Shown: positions 24,690-37,404, numbered from the stretch's first letter. The stretch is 64,000 nucleotides of DNA from Apoda limacodes (GCA_946406115.1 OX291561.1:5944273-6008272), one strand, 5' to 3'. The notes: generated by a model from the letters alone, not told the origin. Translations and numbers: made by a program.

Positions 24690-25285
24690 CGAGTAGCCAT
24701 TCACGAACATCACTCTCTTGTTTGAAGAGAAGAGAATATACTAACTTTACCTTATCAATATATATTTGATAATTTAAAGTATGTTCATCAGAATATTAAT
24801 CTTTAAAAAAAAATAGTGATGTTCATAATCGAAATACAAGAAATAGACACAAATTGGCTCTGAGCACACACACAAGGCTTGAGAATATTGATAAACCATT
24901 TAAAGGACAAAGTGTCCGTTTTTACAACAAAATCCCTGCAGAAGTATGTAAACTGGATTTAAATTTTTTTTAAATTTTTGTTCAACAGAAACGTGTCAAA
25001 AAAGCTTACTATTAAATTAAAGACTATCTTATAGATAAAAACGCATGGGATAACTAAAATGTTGCTATCATAGTACTTGTCTTTAGAAATGTACCAATCG
25101 TTATATAATTAAAATTGAAAAGAGCGACAACTGGAGAGTTTCTTTCGCCGTTCCTTCTCCCCAGAACGCCATCTTGATTCCGAAACGGTAGTAGTTTATA
25201 AATTCCTTGCATATTATACTGACGTCAAAAAAGTAATATTTTATCATATTTTTGGGAAATAAACTATTTGAATTTGAATTTAAGC
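24690..25285 (+). mobile_element. 3' end of a non-LTR retrotransposon
   Basis: The stretch 24830-25055 reads, with stops, VRFYNKIPAEV...KKAYY...DYL.DKNAW. This is the typical C-terminal tail after the reverse transcriptase of an insect LINE. It is followed by a 3' untranslated region ending at 25262-25285 in TATTTGAATTTGAATTT, a tail common in insect LINEs. It is 5'-truncated, as usual for such insertions. Confidence 0.6.
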
Positions 25286-27477
25286 AATCGTGGCACCCAT
25301 CGCGCGGATAGCGTTTTTTTATGTAAAATATAATGTACAGTGTACTACAGCCTTAGCCACCTCACGTTACTTTCATTCTCCGTTCGTTCAATTGTAAACT
25401 GTTACTATTATTGTTACTGTTACTGTTATAATTTATTTTATTTGGAATGAAACCCTCTCAACACGTTATTGATTCTATGTCTTTGCCATTTTTGGGCATT
25501 AGGAATTTGTACAAAAATATCGGGATCATGCAAGCCTTTCTCCTTTTATCTTACAGATGAATCGAGTCTTTTCTCGTTCCGTAAAATATCGTGGGAAGTC
25601 TCCGAGTTGCCAGCGTTGCCAGTGTGGTTAGTACACTCCATCCTAGATCACTTATACTTTAATAGTTTTCTTGTGGCTGTGGTCTTATATATTTATCTCT
25701 TTAAATAAACTGAAATACGAAATGGAAGACTGTATAAGTAAAGGCAAAACCTCTACAAGCTGTGCGAACAGCAAGCAATATAAGCTGCTGGGTGACGGAA
25801 ACGTCGGGTACTACGGGTGCCACTTAACAGACATGCTAGCATAATGGCTCGTTCGATTCGTTCTGGCCAAATTAACCGATTGAGCTTAACCTTAGAGGAG
25901 TAATTATAAACAGTGACTTTTTACAACCCTAAATGTGGGAGATATTTTTTTTATTAATTGGATGTACTTTCTTTAGGTTATTTGATGCTTTTGATGTTAA
26001 CCTTCTATGCTTCGTGCACTTTAAAACCAACTCTAGAGGTGATCCATTTATTTGCGTAGGTCTTTCTAATTTCTAGGGTGTAAAAGCGTTTTCTTGAGAC
26101 TCTTTCGTACTCTGTTAATTTTTTCTGTGATTGCATGGACCTGACATTTTTCTTTGATCTTTCTTAACAAGTCCTTTACGAAAAAATGTTTTTTAGCGGA
26201 ACATTAATTATTTTCCAGTAAATATTTCATAGCCAGGTGGTAACCCGAAAAAAAGTGTAACAAAAAACCCACACAAAACTTAGAGACACATAAGATAATC
26301 ATTGCATTTTATAGAATGCAAGTGGTAAAAAGTCGTGTTGTATCGTGCTAACTTTCTTCTCCTTAGCTCTTCAAAAAAAATTTTAGAATTCTTGAGAAAT
26401 AGATTTTCAATGCAGTGAAATGCAAATATCAAGAATAAATAAAATTTACTGTCCTGTGTCTTTGCCAAAAAACATTAGGAATTTGTACACGTACTTTTTT
26501 CTGTTCTCCAATTGATAAGTTCTTTGAAGCGCTTTTTTTAATATGTATATGATGCGACCTACCTCGGTGCGTTCATTTTGTTTCTGCGAAAAATTACACG
26601 TAAGTACTTTAAGCTGAAACTTTGCCGTCCGTTTTGATTGCCACATTAGCTGGCAGGTTCCCGTGGTGCAATACAAGGCTGTGAGACACCAGAGGTTTTT
26701 GGCTTGTACCGCGCTGACAGCCTGTTTTCTAACACCGCCCCACCCGCACGACTAATACAAGTAAAAGAAGTTTGCAACGCACTCAACGTGTTAATATTGC
26801 ATATTTTTGGTGCTGAATTTGTAATAAGCTTTAAAACGTTTAGTAGCATTAGTAAACTAGTACTATTTTATATTTTTTAATTTGGTTTAAAATGAAACTT
26901 TTCCAACACGTTATATCGGTCCTGTGGCTTTGCCCGAAAACGCAAAGAATTTGTCAAAAATAACTATCCTTGCAAAAACGATCGATGATAGTAACGAATT
27001 GAAGTCTGCTCGGAAGCAGGTATTATTTTAAACTTATGAAAATTAAAAAGCTTGTGGGTATAAAACTTACACATAACACATAAAGATTTCTTGTCCAGTT
27101 CCTTGACAGCCTTCATTGTGGCTTGACAGGTAACTTCACTATTTTTGGTGTCGACGTTCCTCCTATTGCATTTTCGAGGGCAAGTGCTCTCTCATCTAGA
27201 AATGTTATCAAATTGGATAAAGTGGGCTCCTTTGAAATTCCCTACTGCACAAAAGGTCAAGTTTCCTTAATAGAATTGACAGGATTATAGGGCAATTATC
27301 GACATTTACATTGAGGTTTTTGAAAGAAGCCAATTGCTGTTTGACATTTGACACAAAATGTCTTAAAACCTTTGCTGTTTATTAAGTTACACAAGGAATA
27401 TCTAATAAAATATTTATGTGTTCATTTTTAATCAAAAACTCGTTGTTATACCTTTTTCTTAAATTTGTAAGCTCTCA
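25286..27477. other. No gene recognised; three diverged copies of a short motif
   Basis: No convincing coding sequence. A segment of about 60-90 bp around CTTTGCC...AAGAATTTGT occurs at 25447-25540, 26446-26510 and 26891-26980, diverged. This suggests an old, uncharacterised repeat. Confidence 0.4.
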
Positions 27478-27798
27478 TCATTTTACTAACTCTGAGGGTT
27501 CACCGTAGAGAAAATTCCTAAGATAGTACAACTTTTGTATTTTTTCTAATCTAACATAATTCTGTATGAGAGAATTAAACAGGCCTATAAATGTTTTGTA
27601 CTCTGAGTATTTACCGGAAAAGGGCGGTACAGATATTTGAGGTAATTTTGTTTGTACAGAAATCTTAGCTTCACCGTCAATATTTGAAGTATTGAGCGTT
27701 GCTAGAAGTTGTTTAATTTTGACTAGAGTCTGCGTGTATTTTTGCTCAACCTTGCCGTCATCTTCCACTGAAGGGTCTAGTGCCATTAAATTAAACAA
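27478..27798 (-). pseudogene. BEL/Pao-type gag fragment (DUF1759-like)
   Basis: 106 codons with the diagnostic VPPFSGKYSEYKTF...LYYLRNFLYGEP segment of Pao-type gag. The rest of the element is missing. It is a different lineage from 18045-18952. Confidence 0.75.
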
Positions 27799-27962
27799 TA
27801 AGTTTTCATAATAACGACCGTAGGCGCTCCTCCTTTACTTGAAGGTAAACTTTGGATGTGGTGGATGGCAACAAGGTTTCTACTTCGTTTTGAAATCTGG
27901 TTAGGTATACAGCCGTGAATTTATTTTTTTTAGTTTTTGATCAAAGGAATATAATTTGTGTT

Positions 27963-28300
27963 TTTAACCGACTTTAAAAAAGGAAGAGGTTCTCAATTCG
28001 ACTATATACATATATATATATATATTTTTATGGATGTTCGGCTATAACTTTTCTGTTTATGATCCGATTTACGTATTTTTTTTTAATTTGACAGGATATA
28101 CTTGCGAGTTGTTCCCATAAAAATTAAATCCAAATCGATTCAGTAGTTTAGTTTTTAGGCAATATTTAAATACCTATGTCATCCAAATAACTTTCCCTTG
28201 ATATTGGTTTAAATGAACGAACAAATTTATAGAATTTTAAACGCAAATTATACAATCAAAGTATAGCTTTTTAACCGACCTAAAAAAAAAAGGAGGACGT
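27963..28300. repeat. Dispersed repeat fragments of a type common in Lepidoptera
   Basis: Two starts of the same repeat, at 27963 (TTTTTAACCGACTTTAAAAA, then GGAAGAGG) and 28270, each followed by CTCAATTC and AT-rich sequence. I know this opening as a widespread repeat in moth and butterfly genomes. No coding capacity. Confidence 0.5.
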
Positions 28301-30317
28301 GCTCAATTCTACTGTATATACAACTGCAACACGAGCAAAAACTTAAAACTGTATACTTTCATCTCCCATTAATCAATTCCAGGTCTTTAGTATTCGTTTA
28401 AATTTTTTTTTAATTTATTCGCAGAAGAATTGTACACAAATATGTGCAGCGAGAGAAGGTACAAGTACATGTTGTGACATGAGTAAAATATTTATGTTTC
28501 AGAAATAGGATTTTCTTAGCTACTGCTAGCTTGCTATGCCAGGTGGGCGAGTGACTGTGGCTTGTCAGCTGTTAAAGCCTCGATTTTGATAAGATTTTGC
28601 CGGATAGAAAGGGGCGCCTGTATGGGATCTTATACATTATTATTGGTTATGGAATGTATTAAGGGCTTCAGTCGTTAGAGTCAGTAGGTACTATTAATCT
28701 CAAAGCCAGATTCTTTTCTGGTCCAGTCCCTTGAGAAGGAATGCTACATTAATGGGAATAGTTCAAATTAAATAAAAATGAAAAAAAAATACTTGAAAAT
28801 AGAAAACTCATAGTCATATGCTTGTCACGCCATCTTGTGATTCTGTATGCCTCAGCATGGACACAATATTTTTCTCTAAAATTTCACTCGCGACACGAAC
28901 AGAAAACTTATAAACTCACTGCACTTTAAACGTAAATGGTGTTGCACTAAAGCCGCTGTATGGCCTACAAGGCATGCAGATGCGTCTCGACGTGGCAGTA
29001 CGGCAAGCTGGTCGTACAGCACCGGGACAGAGTCTCGAAGCAAAGCACTGACCATGTGGCTGGAAAGCACGGGTAAGGTAGTGCACAGCATGAATTCAGT
29101 AATGAAAAGATATAAGAGTTCTCGTTCCTGTCAGAAGTAAACGTGTGGAGATCGAATCCACCAAACTAGGTTAATGCAATGATGAATTCCTTTGGAACTA
29201 CACGTTCTGGGCTATAGGTCCAGCCTTGTCAGTTAAATTCTGGAGTTAATTTGATGAAGTGATTGCGCCATGCGCTAGCCAAACGATGAGGAAAGCTCAG
29301 TAATTTTACACACAGTTTGTCTACTAATTTGCCTCCCTTATTCCACATTGTGTTTCTCCCCAATGGAAAAAGGTATATTCACAAAAACATTTTGTAGTCT
29401 CCAATAAAATTTTCATATATTCAAAAACATTAGGCAATTATTTAAAAAAAATGTTCATTGATCAACAAATGGTGCTTTCTTACAGTAAACACATGATTAC
29501 GTTTTTTGAGAAACTGGTAATCCAAATAGATTCAATACATTCTGGCATATTTGAGGAAATTCACATTACTGATGCAAATCATCACTCACCATTTTATTTT
29601 CGTTTTTGTAGCGCGTTAGGGCAATTATTATTTAAAAGTTTAAGAAGGGAAATTTAATAAGAATATTTTGAAAAGTAAAAAAAAAAAGGAAAAACGAATC
29701 TTCTTCGACTTTTTCAGTTGGAACCATGCAGGGTGGAATCCTACCAGCGACTGGACGTTAATTCACGTCCGCTGCCATCGTGACGCAATGGGCTCGGGCG
29801 AATCGGCGAAGCGTCCTGGCACGGCAAAAGTTGCAGCAAGAAGCAAGAAACATGGCCGAGGCCATAGGGATGGCAAAAGCCGATTCTACATGGTAGAGAA
29901 GGGAAAAAAGGGATACCATGTTGAAATTTTATAATTGTTCTAGAGGGTGCGTTAGTTAAAAAAAAATTCAATGCAAAGATTGATTCTTTGCATGCAGAGA
30001 AAAGTGCAATTATTTAGCATAGGGAAAACATTAGAATGTTGGAAGCTAATTTGAATTTTAGCGCGCAAATAGATATTTGCACGCGAAGTTTAGGTCTATG
30101 GTCATGCTACAAAAACATGCTACACATGTCACTTTGACATTCATATTAGTCGGAACTTGGTCGGAACATTTCGCTGACAATACTGTAAGCACTCTGAACA
30201 ATCTTCAGTTAAATTTTTTGCCAAAATTACGTGTTCCTTTTTTCATGCAAATTACCTAATAAACTTTTTATTTTTATGATGGGACTCACTATGACGGGTC
30301 TCCTTAATTGAAAATCA
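28301..30317. other. No gene recognised
   Basis: Short open stretches occur on both strands (for example 28876-29091 minus, 29451-29934 plus) but show no recognisable domain and no splice pattern. A GC-richer patch at 29720-29900 stands out from its surroundings and may be an old element fragment. Confidence 0.4.
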
Positions 30318-30777
30318 GTTCTTAAGATTTCGCAATCGCATCATTTCGGATAATGCTTTTTCATCATGTGGTCTACTCAATAATTTAGTTGCTTCTAAAT
30401 CTGACAAAGCCATACCTTCTCAGGATTTCACACGACTCAGAGCTACATACAACTGACGTTTCGCAAAATTTTTCTTTCCTAGGTCAATAACTGCTTTGTC
30501 AAGTGTAGTACCCTAACTTAGAATCAAAGGTAACATTCCGCGCTCGACATCTCCGTATCCTTTAGTTGCCTGAAATGTTACAACAGTAGGAGTTATCGCA
30601 ACACAGCTGTCTTCATCTTTAATCCTGCTCCCAATTGTGTCATCATCAAATTTTATAAAAACACATTCTGGTAGTTCACCATCGTCTATTTGTTCTCTCC
30701 GAAGAGCAGGCCATTTAATGTTTTAATAATTCCCATCGCTCCATTTACAAGCCCATCTGAAATAGATATGTTGCTAG
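30318..30777 (-). pseudogene. Helitron helicase (PIF1-like), C-terminal remnant
   Basis: The minus strand reads SDGLVNGAMGII, then GYGDVERGMLPLILS, TLDKAVIDLG and FAKRQLYVALSRVKS. These are the C-terminal helicase motifs of the Rep-helicase of Helitrons (PIF1 family). There are frame changes near the start, a stop in the middle, and a deletion after LPLILS. The Rep nuclease domain is absent. It is fused at about 30777 to an unrelated exon. Confidence 0.8.
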
Positions 30778-31120
30778 AAAACTTGGTGAAGCCTGTGGAG
30801 ACTGGGAACTTGGCGATTGTTGTGGATTTGGAAAGGTTTGAGTGTGTGGTGCTTGTGAGGAATTATGTGGTGATGATTGCAAATAATTGGGGTTCTGGTA
30901 GGCCGGCGACTGCGATGCAGGCGGCATTTTCCTTAATTGTTTGAAGTAATCCTATGCTTTATCCATCCGATTTTGAGTCTCATTTAATTTACTTATTTTC
31001 TTAGGAATTATTTTTGGAGTTTTGAATGAAATGTCCCGTTCTTCACTACTTTCTGAATTTTGATTTGATTCATTACATTCGTGCTTACCATCATCTGATC
31101 ATCTGGTCTGATATCTGAAA
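30778..31120 (-). pseudogene. Pro/Gln/Ser-rich exon of a MADF/Myb-like transposon protein
   Basis: The minus strand codes for a charged linker (KTPKIIPKKISK) and then, from an ATG at 30927, a Pro/Gln/Ser-rich tail. This resembles the C-terminal half of MADF/Myb-like proteins linked to Harbinger-type elements. A stop interrupts the linker. A Harbinger transposase tail lies just to the right on the other strand. Confidence 0.4.
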
Positions 31121-31212
31121 GTAATCGAGAAGAAGTATATTATTATGAGACTTTTTTCTGCACCCTATAATTGTCTACATTAGCATACAATTAACAAACT
31201 ATTTTTGTTACA

Positions 31213-31610
31213 GTTGCCACGGTCATCACAAGAATGGTTGGAGATCACAGATCAATTTTACCCCACTCTGGAACTTTCTTCATTGTCTAGGGCTAGTGCA
31301 TCCGGAAAACATGTCGTGATACAAAGACCTTTTCACAGTGGTTCAGAATGTTTTCAGAGTACTAAGGAAACCTATTCTGATACAACCCGACAAGGTGACG
31401 GTTATAGTTATGACTTGTATCTCATTACACAAGTTTCTAAGGAAATCTAGAAAACCAAGGCAAATATACACACCAGTTGGCAGTTTTGAAACTGATCATG
31501 AAGGCGTTATTCAACCTGGTTGGAATGAGTTCTCTACTACAACTGAGATCTTTACCAAGCCGTTACTGCCAAGAGCGTCAGAGATAAATTTACCGAATAT
31601 TTTGTAAATG
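31213..31610 (+). pseudogene. PIF/Harbinger transposase, C-terminal remnant
   Basis: After a possible acceptor (TTACAG at 31208-31213), the plus strand reads VFRVLRKPILIQPDKVT, CISLHKFLRKSR, then QIYTPVGSFETDHEG. This is the conserved C-terminal block of Harbinger (DDE_4) transposases. The catalytic part is missing and the frame is disturbed before 31338. Confidence 0.7.
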
Positions 31611-32159
31611 ATCGGCAGTCCGACGTTCTAACTATTAACTTGGCCACTACCCCTTTTTAAATAATTACCAAATAATACTAACTAAATTATCTGCTAACGC
31701 GCTAAAATTAATATAATTATCTGTTGTTACTTTTTCAATGTCTGTCAAATTTCTGTGTCATTCTTTTGCTGCATGAGATCATGTTCTCGTACTGCTTCTT
31801 CATAGAAAGCTAATAAATGTCTTTTTACACGGCATTTTGATTACCAATTATCCAAAGGCTTAGATTTTTCTTTTTCGATTAATTTCTTTACATCTAACCG
31901 CTTTCTTGGCCATTTAAATTCTCCTTTTGACTTCTATGAACTTGGTAAGATGGAAAGAGTTTTTTGCCCTTTTTCAATAGTTTATATTATTATAAATGGC
32001 ATATTTTCCTGAAAAATAACCAAGAATAATAAACACACAACCTACTAATGATATTTTACAAATTTATTGCAAAGTACTTTGAGCGCGTTTGATTAAGGTA
32101 TTATTTAATTGTTTTTGTTTTTTCCGTACACGTATGAGACAAACAACACCAGTGTTGCC
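31611..32159. other. No gene recognised
   Basis: AT-rich sequence. A stretch on the minus strand (about 31930-31740) encodes a short Lys/Glu-rich segment with stops; no domain is seen. Confidence 0.35.
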
Positions 32160-33120
32160 AATCGCCGGTGAAAAAATTCAAAATGGCGGAAAAAACAACA
32201 TGGCCGCCATACAAATATTCAACGAAGGATATCTTGGTAACTATTTGCTACAGGGGGGAGGTGCTCAGACAAATATTGTAAAGGGCGGTAAAGAGCTACT
32301 GCCTGGTGGAAAAAATCCAAGATGGCGGATTCAAAATGGCGGTCGAAAACATTTGTTAACATTTTCAGCGACTGAAATTTTGCATCCGGGGGTTTTCGGG
32401 GTCGCTGATACTTTCAGCCGGTTTCTTGATTTTCCAAAATTGCAAGATGGCCGCCATAATGATGATTCATTGAAGCTAATTATTCTCCTAGAAGCAGTTT
32501 CCAGGGGTGAAAATGATATATGGCGGGTTTTATCGAAATGGCTCCGAGAGTATGGCAAAACTGCGAGATCTTCAAAATGGCGGAAAACAAGATGGCCGCC
32601 CATACAAAACATTATATTATCTTAAAAACGTTTTGTTATAGGAAGGGGGTGCTCGAACAAATATTGTAAAGGGTGCCAAAGAGAAACTACCTAGCGGAAA
32701 AAAAAATCAAGATGGCGGTCGAAAACATTTGTTCACCGATCCGGCTGACACCGGGGGTTTGCGGGTCGATGATCATAAATATAGAGTCGGTTTTTCGATT
32801 TTCTAAAATTTCAAGATGGCCGCCAAAGTGATGATATATTGAAGCCGTTTAGTCTCCCAGAAGGAGTCTCCGGGGGTGAAAATGATGTATAGGAGGTTTA
32901 ATCGAAATAGTCCGGTAAGTATTAGAAAACTACGAGATATTCAAAATAAAGAAAAACAAAATGGCCGCCATATAAAACATTTGATACAATGAAGGATATT
33001 TTGAAAACGATTTGCTTTAGGAGGAACAAATATTGTAAAAGGCAATAAGGAGCAACTGCCTGGTGGAAAAACATTCAAGATAGCGGATTCAAAATGGCGG
33101 TCGAAAATTTTTTTGTTGAT
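32160..33120. repeat. Tandem repeat rich in ATGGCGG / ATGGCCGCC motifs, about 2.5 units
   Basis: Units start near 32171, 32571 and 32939 (about 400 and 370 bp apart). Each opens with AAAATGGCGG or a decayed form, then ATGGCCGCC, AACAAATATTGTAAAGGG, and later AAGATGGCGGTCG. The 178-codon plus-strand open stretch at 32089-32625 is made of this repeat and is not a gene. A stray piece of the same repeat is at 36150-36196. Confidence 0.7.
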
Positions 33121-33280
33121 ACATACAATGTGCAGCGCTTGAGTGCGTTTAGATTTCGCAAAGTTTTGTTTAAATTTTTCGTTGTTTTACAAGTTTTTTT
33201 AGGCATTAATTAGACTATGTCCCAGCATCAAGATTTTATTCACGATTTTGGGGTTAGAAATTGGGCTAGGGGCTAAATTA
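33121..33280. other. Intergenic
   Basis: Nothing recognised between the GGCGG repeat and the pogo remnant. Confidence 0.4.
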
Positions 33281-33805
33281 TTATATTAAAGGCTGGAAAC
33301 GCATAAAATGGGCTACACCTAGTCCCGTAAGGTCCAAATAAGCTTCTCTTATTAAGGCACGAGCTTTATTAATATACTCGGCATGTTTTTGGCTCAAATC
33401 AGGATTTCTCGCCATAAATCCATCGAACCAGGATCTTGAAGGTCTATCATTTATAAAAGGTGTAGCAATTTGGCCCTTCACAACAATTTTCTTAACAGAA
33501 TTCAGTAATCCTTCCTTGTTGATAGGAAATCCAGCGCGAACGCAATCTTAGATCCATATGACAAGTTCGTTTTCTATTTGTCTTCCAAGAACTGACTGGG
33601 GCCCTACATGTCCAGGGCCAGGCAGGCGATTTTCCAGAAATTTTGTGACGCAAAGTCGTTCAAGGTTAAAATCTCTACTAGCAGTGGCAACGGGCATCCC
33701 ATTCTTTATTGCGTTTAACGCTAATGTTATTTTATGCGGTGAGTACTGGAACAGTTTTCTTTTCACGACACCGATTTTTTCAGTATTTGGTTTCGATGGA
33801 GGCAT
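33281..33805 (-). pseudogene. pogo/Tigger-like transposase, N-terminal DNA-binding part
   Basis: From ATG 33805 the minus strand encodes a psq-type helix-turn-helix (KITLALNAIKNGMPVATASR) and then the linker LPGPGHVGPQSVLG. In another frame (33481-33281) it encodes a CENP-B-type segment (SRSWFDGFMARNPDLS). The two pieces join through a frame break near 33500. The DDE domain is absent. It is inactive. Confidence 0.7.
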
Positions 33806-33851
33806 TATAATCGTATTTCTGAAAATGAATAGATTACTTATATCAAAATAG

Positions 33852-34389
33852 CTAAGTAATTAAGTTGAAAATCACGATAAAAATTAAATGGCCAAAAGTG
33901 GGGTTCTACGTGCACCACTTTTGGCCAGTCATGTGGCCAAAGATGGGAAAATTCATTCATTTTGCTCCATTAGTGGCCACCTCTCATAACCTCACTTAAT
34001 AAACAAATAGCGATAAAATATCATAAGTACCATTTAGACAGTGTATTCTTTATGAAGGATTAACATAAACATTAAAATAAATAAGAAGGATTAAAAAATA
34101 ATGATTGATTACTCACCCGCTCGCCTTAGCTTTTTTTGCTAAGACTTAAAACAATTGACGCTCGTCAAAAACTAATGACTTGTTGGATTGAAGTGAAGTT
34201 TGACACATCAAAGTTGTTAACGCTACCATAGAGTAATATATTTGTCTTTGCCTTAGTTATAACGATTTGAAGTTCTAAATGGCCACAAAGGGGTCGGTGG
34301 TCACTTGCCCTATATTACTTGAACGTATCTGCTGCGCTTGCTCAAAAAGGATTGCGAACTGACTTTCTTTCCGAACATTTAGTAAAGTC
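33852..34389. other. No gene recognised
   Basis: Non-coding. Several copies of TGGCCA (33888, 33923, 33939, 33971, 34279) occur, but I see no larger repeat. Confidence 0.35.
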
Positions 34390-35815
34390 GTTTTTACAGT
34401 TTTTGTATATTCGCAAATGTTGGTCAAATCGACATTGATTTTCTGCATTGTTTTGTTAAGGTTTGCCGTGTATGAAAAACTTTTCTCATTATAACTAAAG
34501 AAATAATAAACTGGCTGTTATCCATAGCGGTTTGAAAATGGTATGCTTGAGTAGCGACGTCGCTACTAGTAGCAATTTGAAGTTCCCCAAGTGTTTCGCG
34601 TATAACAGGAACCATTTCTGCAATTCTTTCAACAACCACGTGTTTGTTGGTCCATCGTGTCTCACAAAGAGAGATAAGCGTTGAATGAGATGAATGAATT
34701 TGATCCGCAATTTTGTTCAAAAGCCCGTCGCGAAGCGGTAATAGGCGAAAAAAGTTTATTACGCACTTAATGGTTCCGATACAGTTACGTATCATTGGTG
34801 TCTCACATGAATGCGCTAAATCTAAGTTGAAAACATGAGCAACACAGTGTTCAAATTATGCTCTCGGGTATTGCTGTGCGATTATTGTTCTTACGCCCCG
34901 CAACCGACCGCTCGTCACTGCAGCGCCATCATAGCCTTGACCAATCCATATCCAAATCATATGATAAGAGATGTGATATAATAGTCGTTGCCAAATCTTA
35001 AGCTGAGACATCTTCTACGTGGATGAATTCTAAAAAATCTTCCCGTATAACCGATTTCCTAGATGAGCAGTGTACGTATCGTAAACATAACACTAATTGT
35101 TCTCGCCTTGATATGTCTTGTGTTTCATTAGCAAGAACAGTAAAAAATCTATCCTCTTTGACATGATTAAGTACTTGCGCTTGAATACCTTGAATATAGT
35201 TCAATCACTTCATTTTGACGTTTCCTAATGACGTATACATGGCTCTACTATGAATGATTTGTGTTAGTAAATGATTCTTAAGTGCTTCATCGCCAGATCG
35301 CGCACGAAAACGAAGAAGTGCTCTAAAATTACCATCGTTATGTTCGGGTTTATTTATCCCAATTTTCCAAAATCACGACTTCCTCTTAGTGCTATTTCTT
35401 GCCTTCCGCAAAGAATGATTGTTTCAACAATGACTTTCAATCTTTTTCTGTTCTCTTCGGCAATTTTATTGTTTTCTACATTCATGCACTGTGTAACATC
35501 GAGCGTTTTTCCTTCCATGATCCTTACAAAATTTGCTGCCTGCTCAACAGCAAATTTATGATACTTCGTATCTGCATGGTGATCAAAGCTCTCCAAAGCT
35601 TTCTTCCAGTTAGTAAATGGCTTACTAACAAAGGCTTGATAACCGTTCTTGGTAACCACGACCGCCTTACGTTTTTCCAAGTAAAACACATACTTTGCAA
35701 AGTGCTGCCAGTGGCGTTGAAAAAATGTTTCTTTTTACCAGGGTCAGTGACTGGTAATTTAAATGTATCCGAAAGGGTCCAAGGCTCTTTTAATGCTGTA
35801 ACAAAGAAATACACT
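34390..35815 (-). pseudogene. hAT-type transposase (DUF4371-like) pseudogene
   Basis: Minus-strand pieces in changing frames. 35814-35640 holds the TTF-type N-terminal region (GEPWTLSD-like start, CFTW). 35689-35354 has FTNWKKALESFDHHADTKYH and a helical region. 35204-34998 is the DUF4371 core (TVLANETQDISRREQL). 34795-34424 contains CETRWTNKHVVVERI, a mark of this hAT branch. At least three frame breaks make it inactive. The C-terminal dimerisation domain is not seen. Confidence 0.8.
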
Positions 35816-35895
35816 GTAAACTCTATATAACGACACTAAAGGCACTGCGCATATTTTGACGTTATAGAGAGTTGTCGTTAAATGGACAGAAGAAA
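35812..35895 (+). mobile_element. Terminal sequence of a pogo/Tigger-type MITE
   Basis: ACTCTATATAACGACACTAA followed by a GTTATAGAGAGTTGTCGTTA-type segment matches the style of pogo/Tigger termini, and the two halves are partly complementary. The other end was not located. Confidence 0.4.
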
Positions 35896-36149
35896 AATCT
35901 GTATTAGAATTAGAAAAAGTTTATTACAGACCAGTGTTAGCAATTACATCGTTAGCGTTAATCGTAAGCGAGCTGTTTCTGAAGTACATAAATATTAACA
36001 AATACAAATTACCATAATTATGTTACTGAGGCCAATAAACTAGCTCTTAAAATTTTTGTCTGTTTGTCTGTGCGTTTTACCACGCTAATCTCAAAACGGC
36101 TTAATTGATTAACTTAATAATATGACTCACTGACTGACTGACATAATTG

Positions 36150-36196
36150 TTCTCCCAGAAGGAGTCTTCGGGGGTGAAAATGATGTATGGGAAGTA
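36150..36196 (+). repeat. Stray piece of the GGCGG tandem repeat
   Basis: TCTCCCAGAAGGAGTC followed by GGGGGTGAAAATGATGTAT is nearly the same as 32850-32890 within the repeat at 32160-33120. Confidence 0.7.
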
Positions 36197-36779
36197 ACCG
36201 ATCATTGCTCCTTGCTATTTTATAGTATAATGAAATTTTCTTTTCAAAACATGGTAGAAATATCAGCCACATTAACAATGGCCAAACTCAAAAATAAAAA
36301 TGCGACATGTTCGGAATTTTAGTCCTGCCTCAGACAAACATGTTTAGCTTTTCATGAATAGGAAGATATAAGTAATAAAAATTAACATATTTATTGATGA
36401 TTTATTGAGCATATGGGGAAGGCATACATTCAGCTGTGAGATGTCTTCCTGCTGCGACAATGATGAGGTGATTATTTCATTGATTTTAATTTTTAGCTTT
36501 TTAAATTCATGTCTTAATAAAAACTGTCAGCTAATCCCAGGTAGTTATAACAAATCTCATTATATTAGTGATGACCTGAAAGGTATAAAATGTTTAATTT
36601 AAATTAATAAAACATCAGCTATGTTACAACAGTACCAGACAGGCGAGGCGATTACGCTACGATTCCGATAAGTGAGCGTTGCAGTACGATACGGTCGAGT
36701 TGATACGGTGAAGATCCCGTTCCGAGTTGATATGTGTGCTTTGTCCTTTATTCACCAAAACCAGAGACTTTAAATAACG

Positions 36780-37200
36780 CCATAGATAAAAGTCAGGACA
36801 GGTCAAGGCAAATTGACAAATCGGTAGATAACACGACTTGGAAAAGTGTCAATTCACCATTGATTCATCATAGAATCGCGGGCTACATGTGCAGTGGTAC
36901 CGTCCTTTTGGAACCACCTGTGCTTCAACTCCTATTCTTTCGATTTGGTTATCAAAGTCACGCAACATGATTGTTCGCTATTGCCGTTAGTCACGTTGCT
37001 GACTTCCTTTTCGAAAAAGTAGGGTCCAATAACTGTTTCAGCACTTACGCCGCACAACACTGTAACTTTGATTGAATGTAACGGCGGTTCGTAAATTGAC
37101 TGCGGATTTTATGTACTCCCAAAGCAAGCATTCTGCTTGTTTACATGTCTGGAGAGGTGAAAATGTGCTTTGTCACTAATAATTATCAAAATGAAGTAAT
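36780..37200 (-). pseudogene. mariner/IS630-type transposase remnant, copy A
   Basis: In changing frames the minus strand reads HVNKQNAC, IGPYFFEK and FQKDGTTAHVARDSM. This is the DDE core of a mariner-superfamily transposase, with the Asp of QKDG catalytic. Many stops and frameshifts. The short plus-strand open stretch over it is a shadow. Confidence 0.65.
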
Positions 37201-37404
37201 TTTCGAAAATAGTCTTCATCATAAGTTCCTGATGGACTCATATTATTCCAGACGAGATTGAAGGTCTGCTGGTTGCAGCTTATTCACGATCTTAGTTTTA
37301 TACGGAAATATCCTTCGTCAAAATACGCTGCAGAGACCGCCTAGAAATGGCCATTTGCGAAAGCTCGTCGTCCCGTTGATGTTTCTGGATTGTAACGGTT
37401 CCTT

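Noticed and set aside
29668..29934. 88-codon plus-strand frame with Lys-rich start
   Set aside because: No recognised domain, overlapping minus-strand frame of similar length, and low-complexity start; not supported as a gene.
32089..32625. 178-codon plus-strand frame
   Set aside because: Composed of the GGCGG tandem repeat, with no conserved domain; the other units are full of stops.
36734..36970. 78-codon plus-strand frame present in both direct repeats
   Set aside because: Antisense to the decayed mariner-type transposase.
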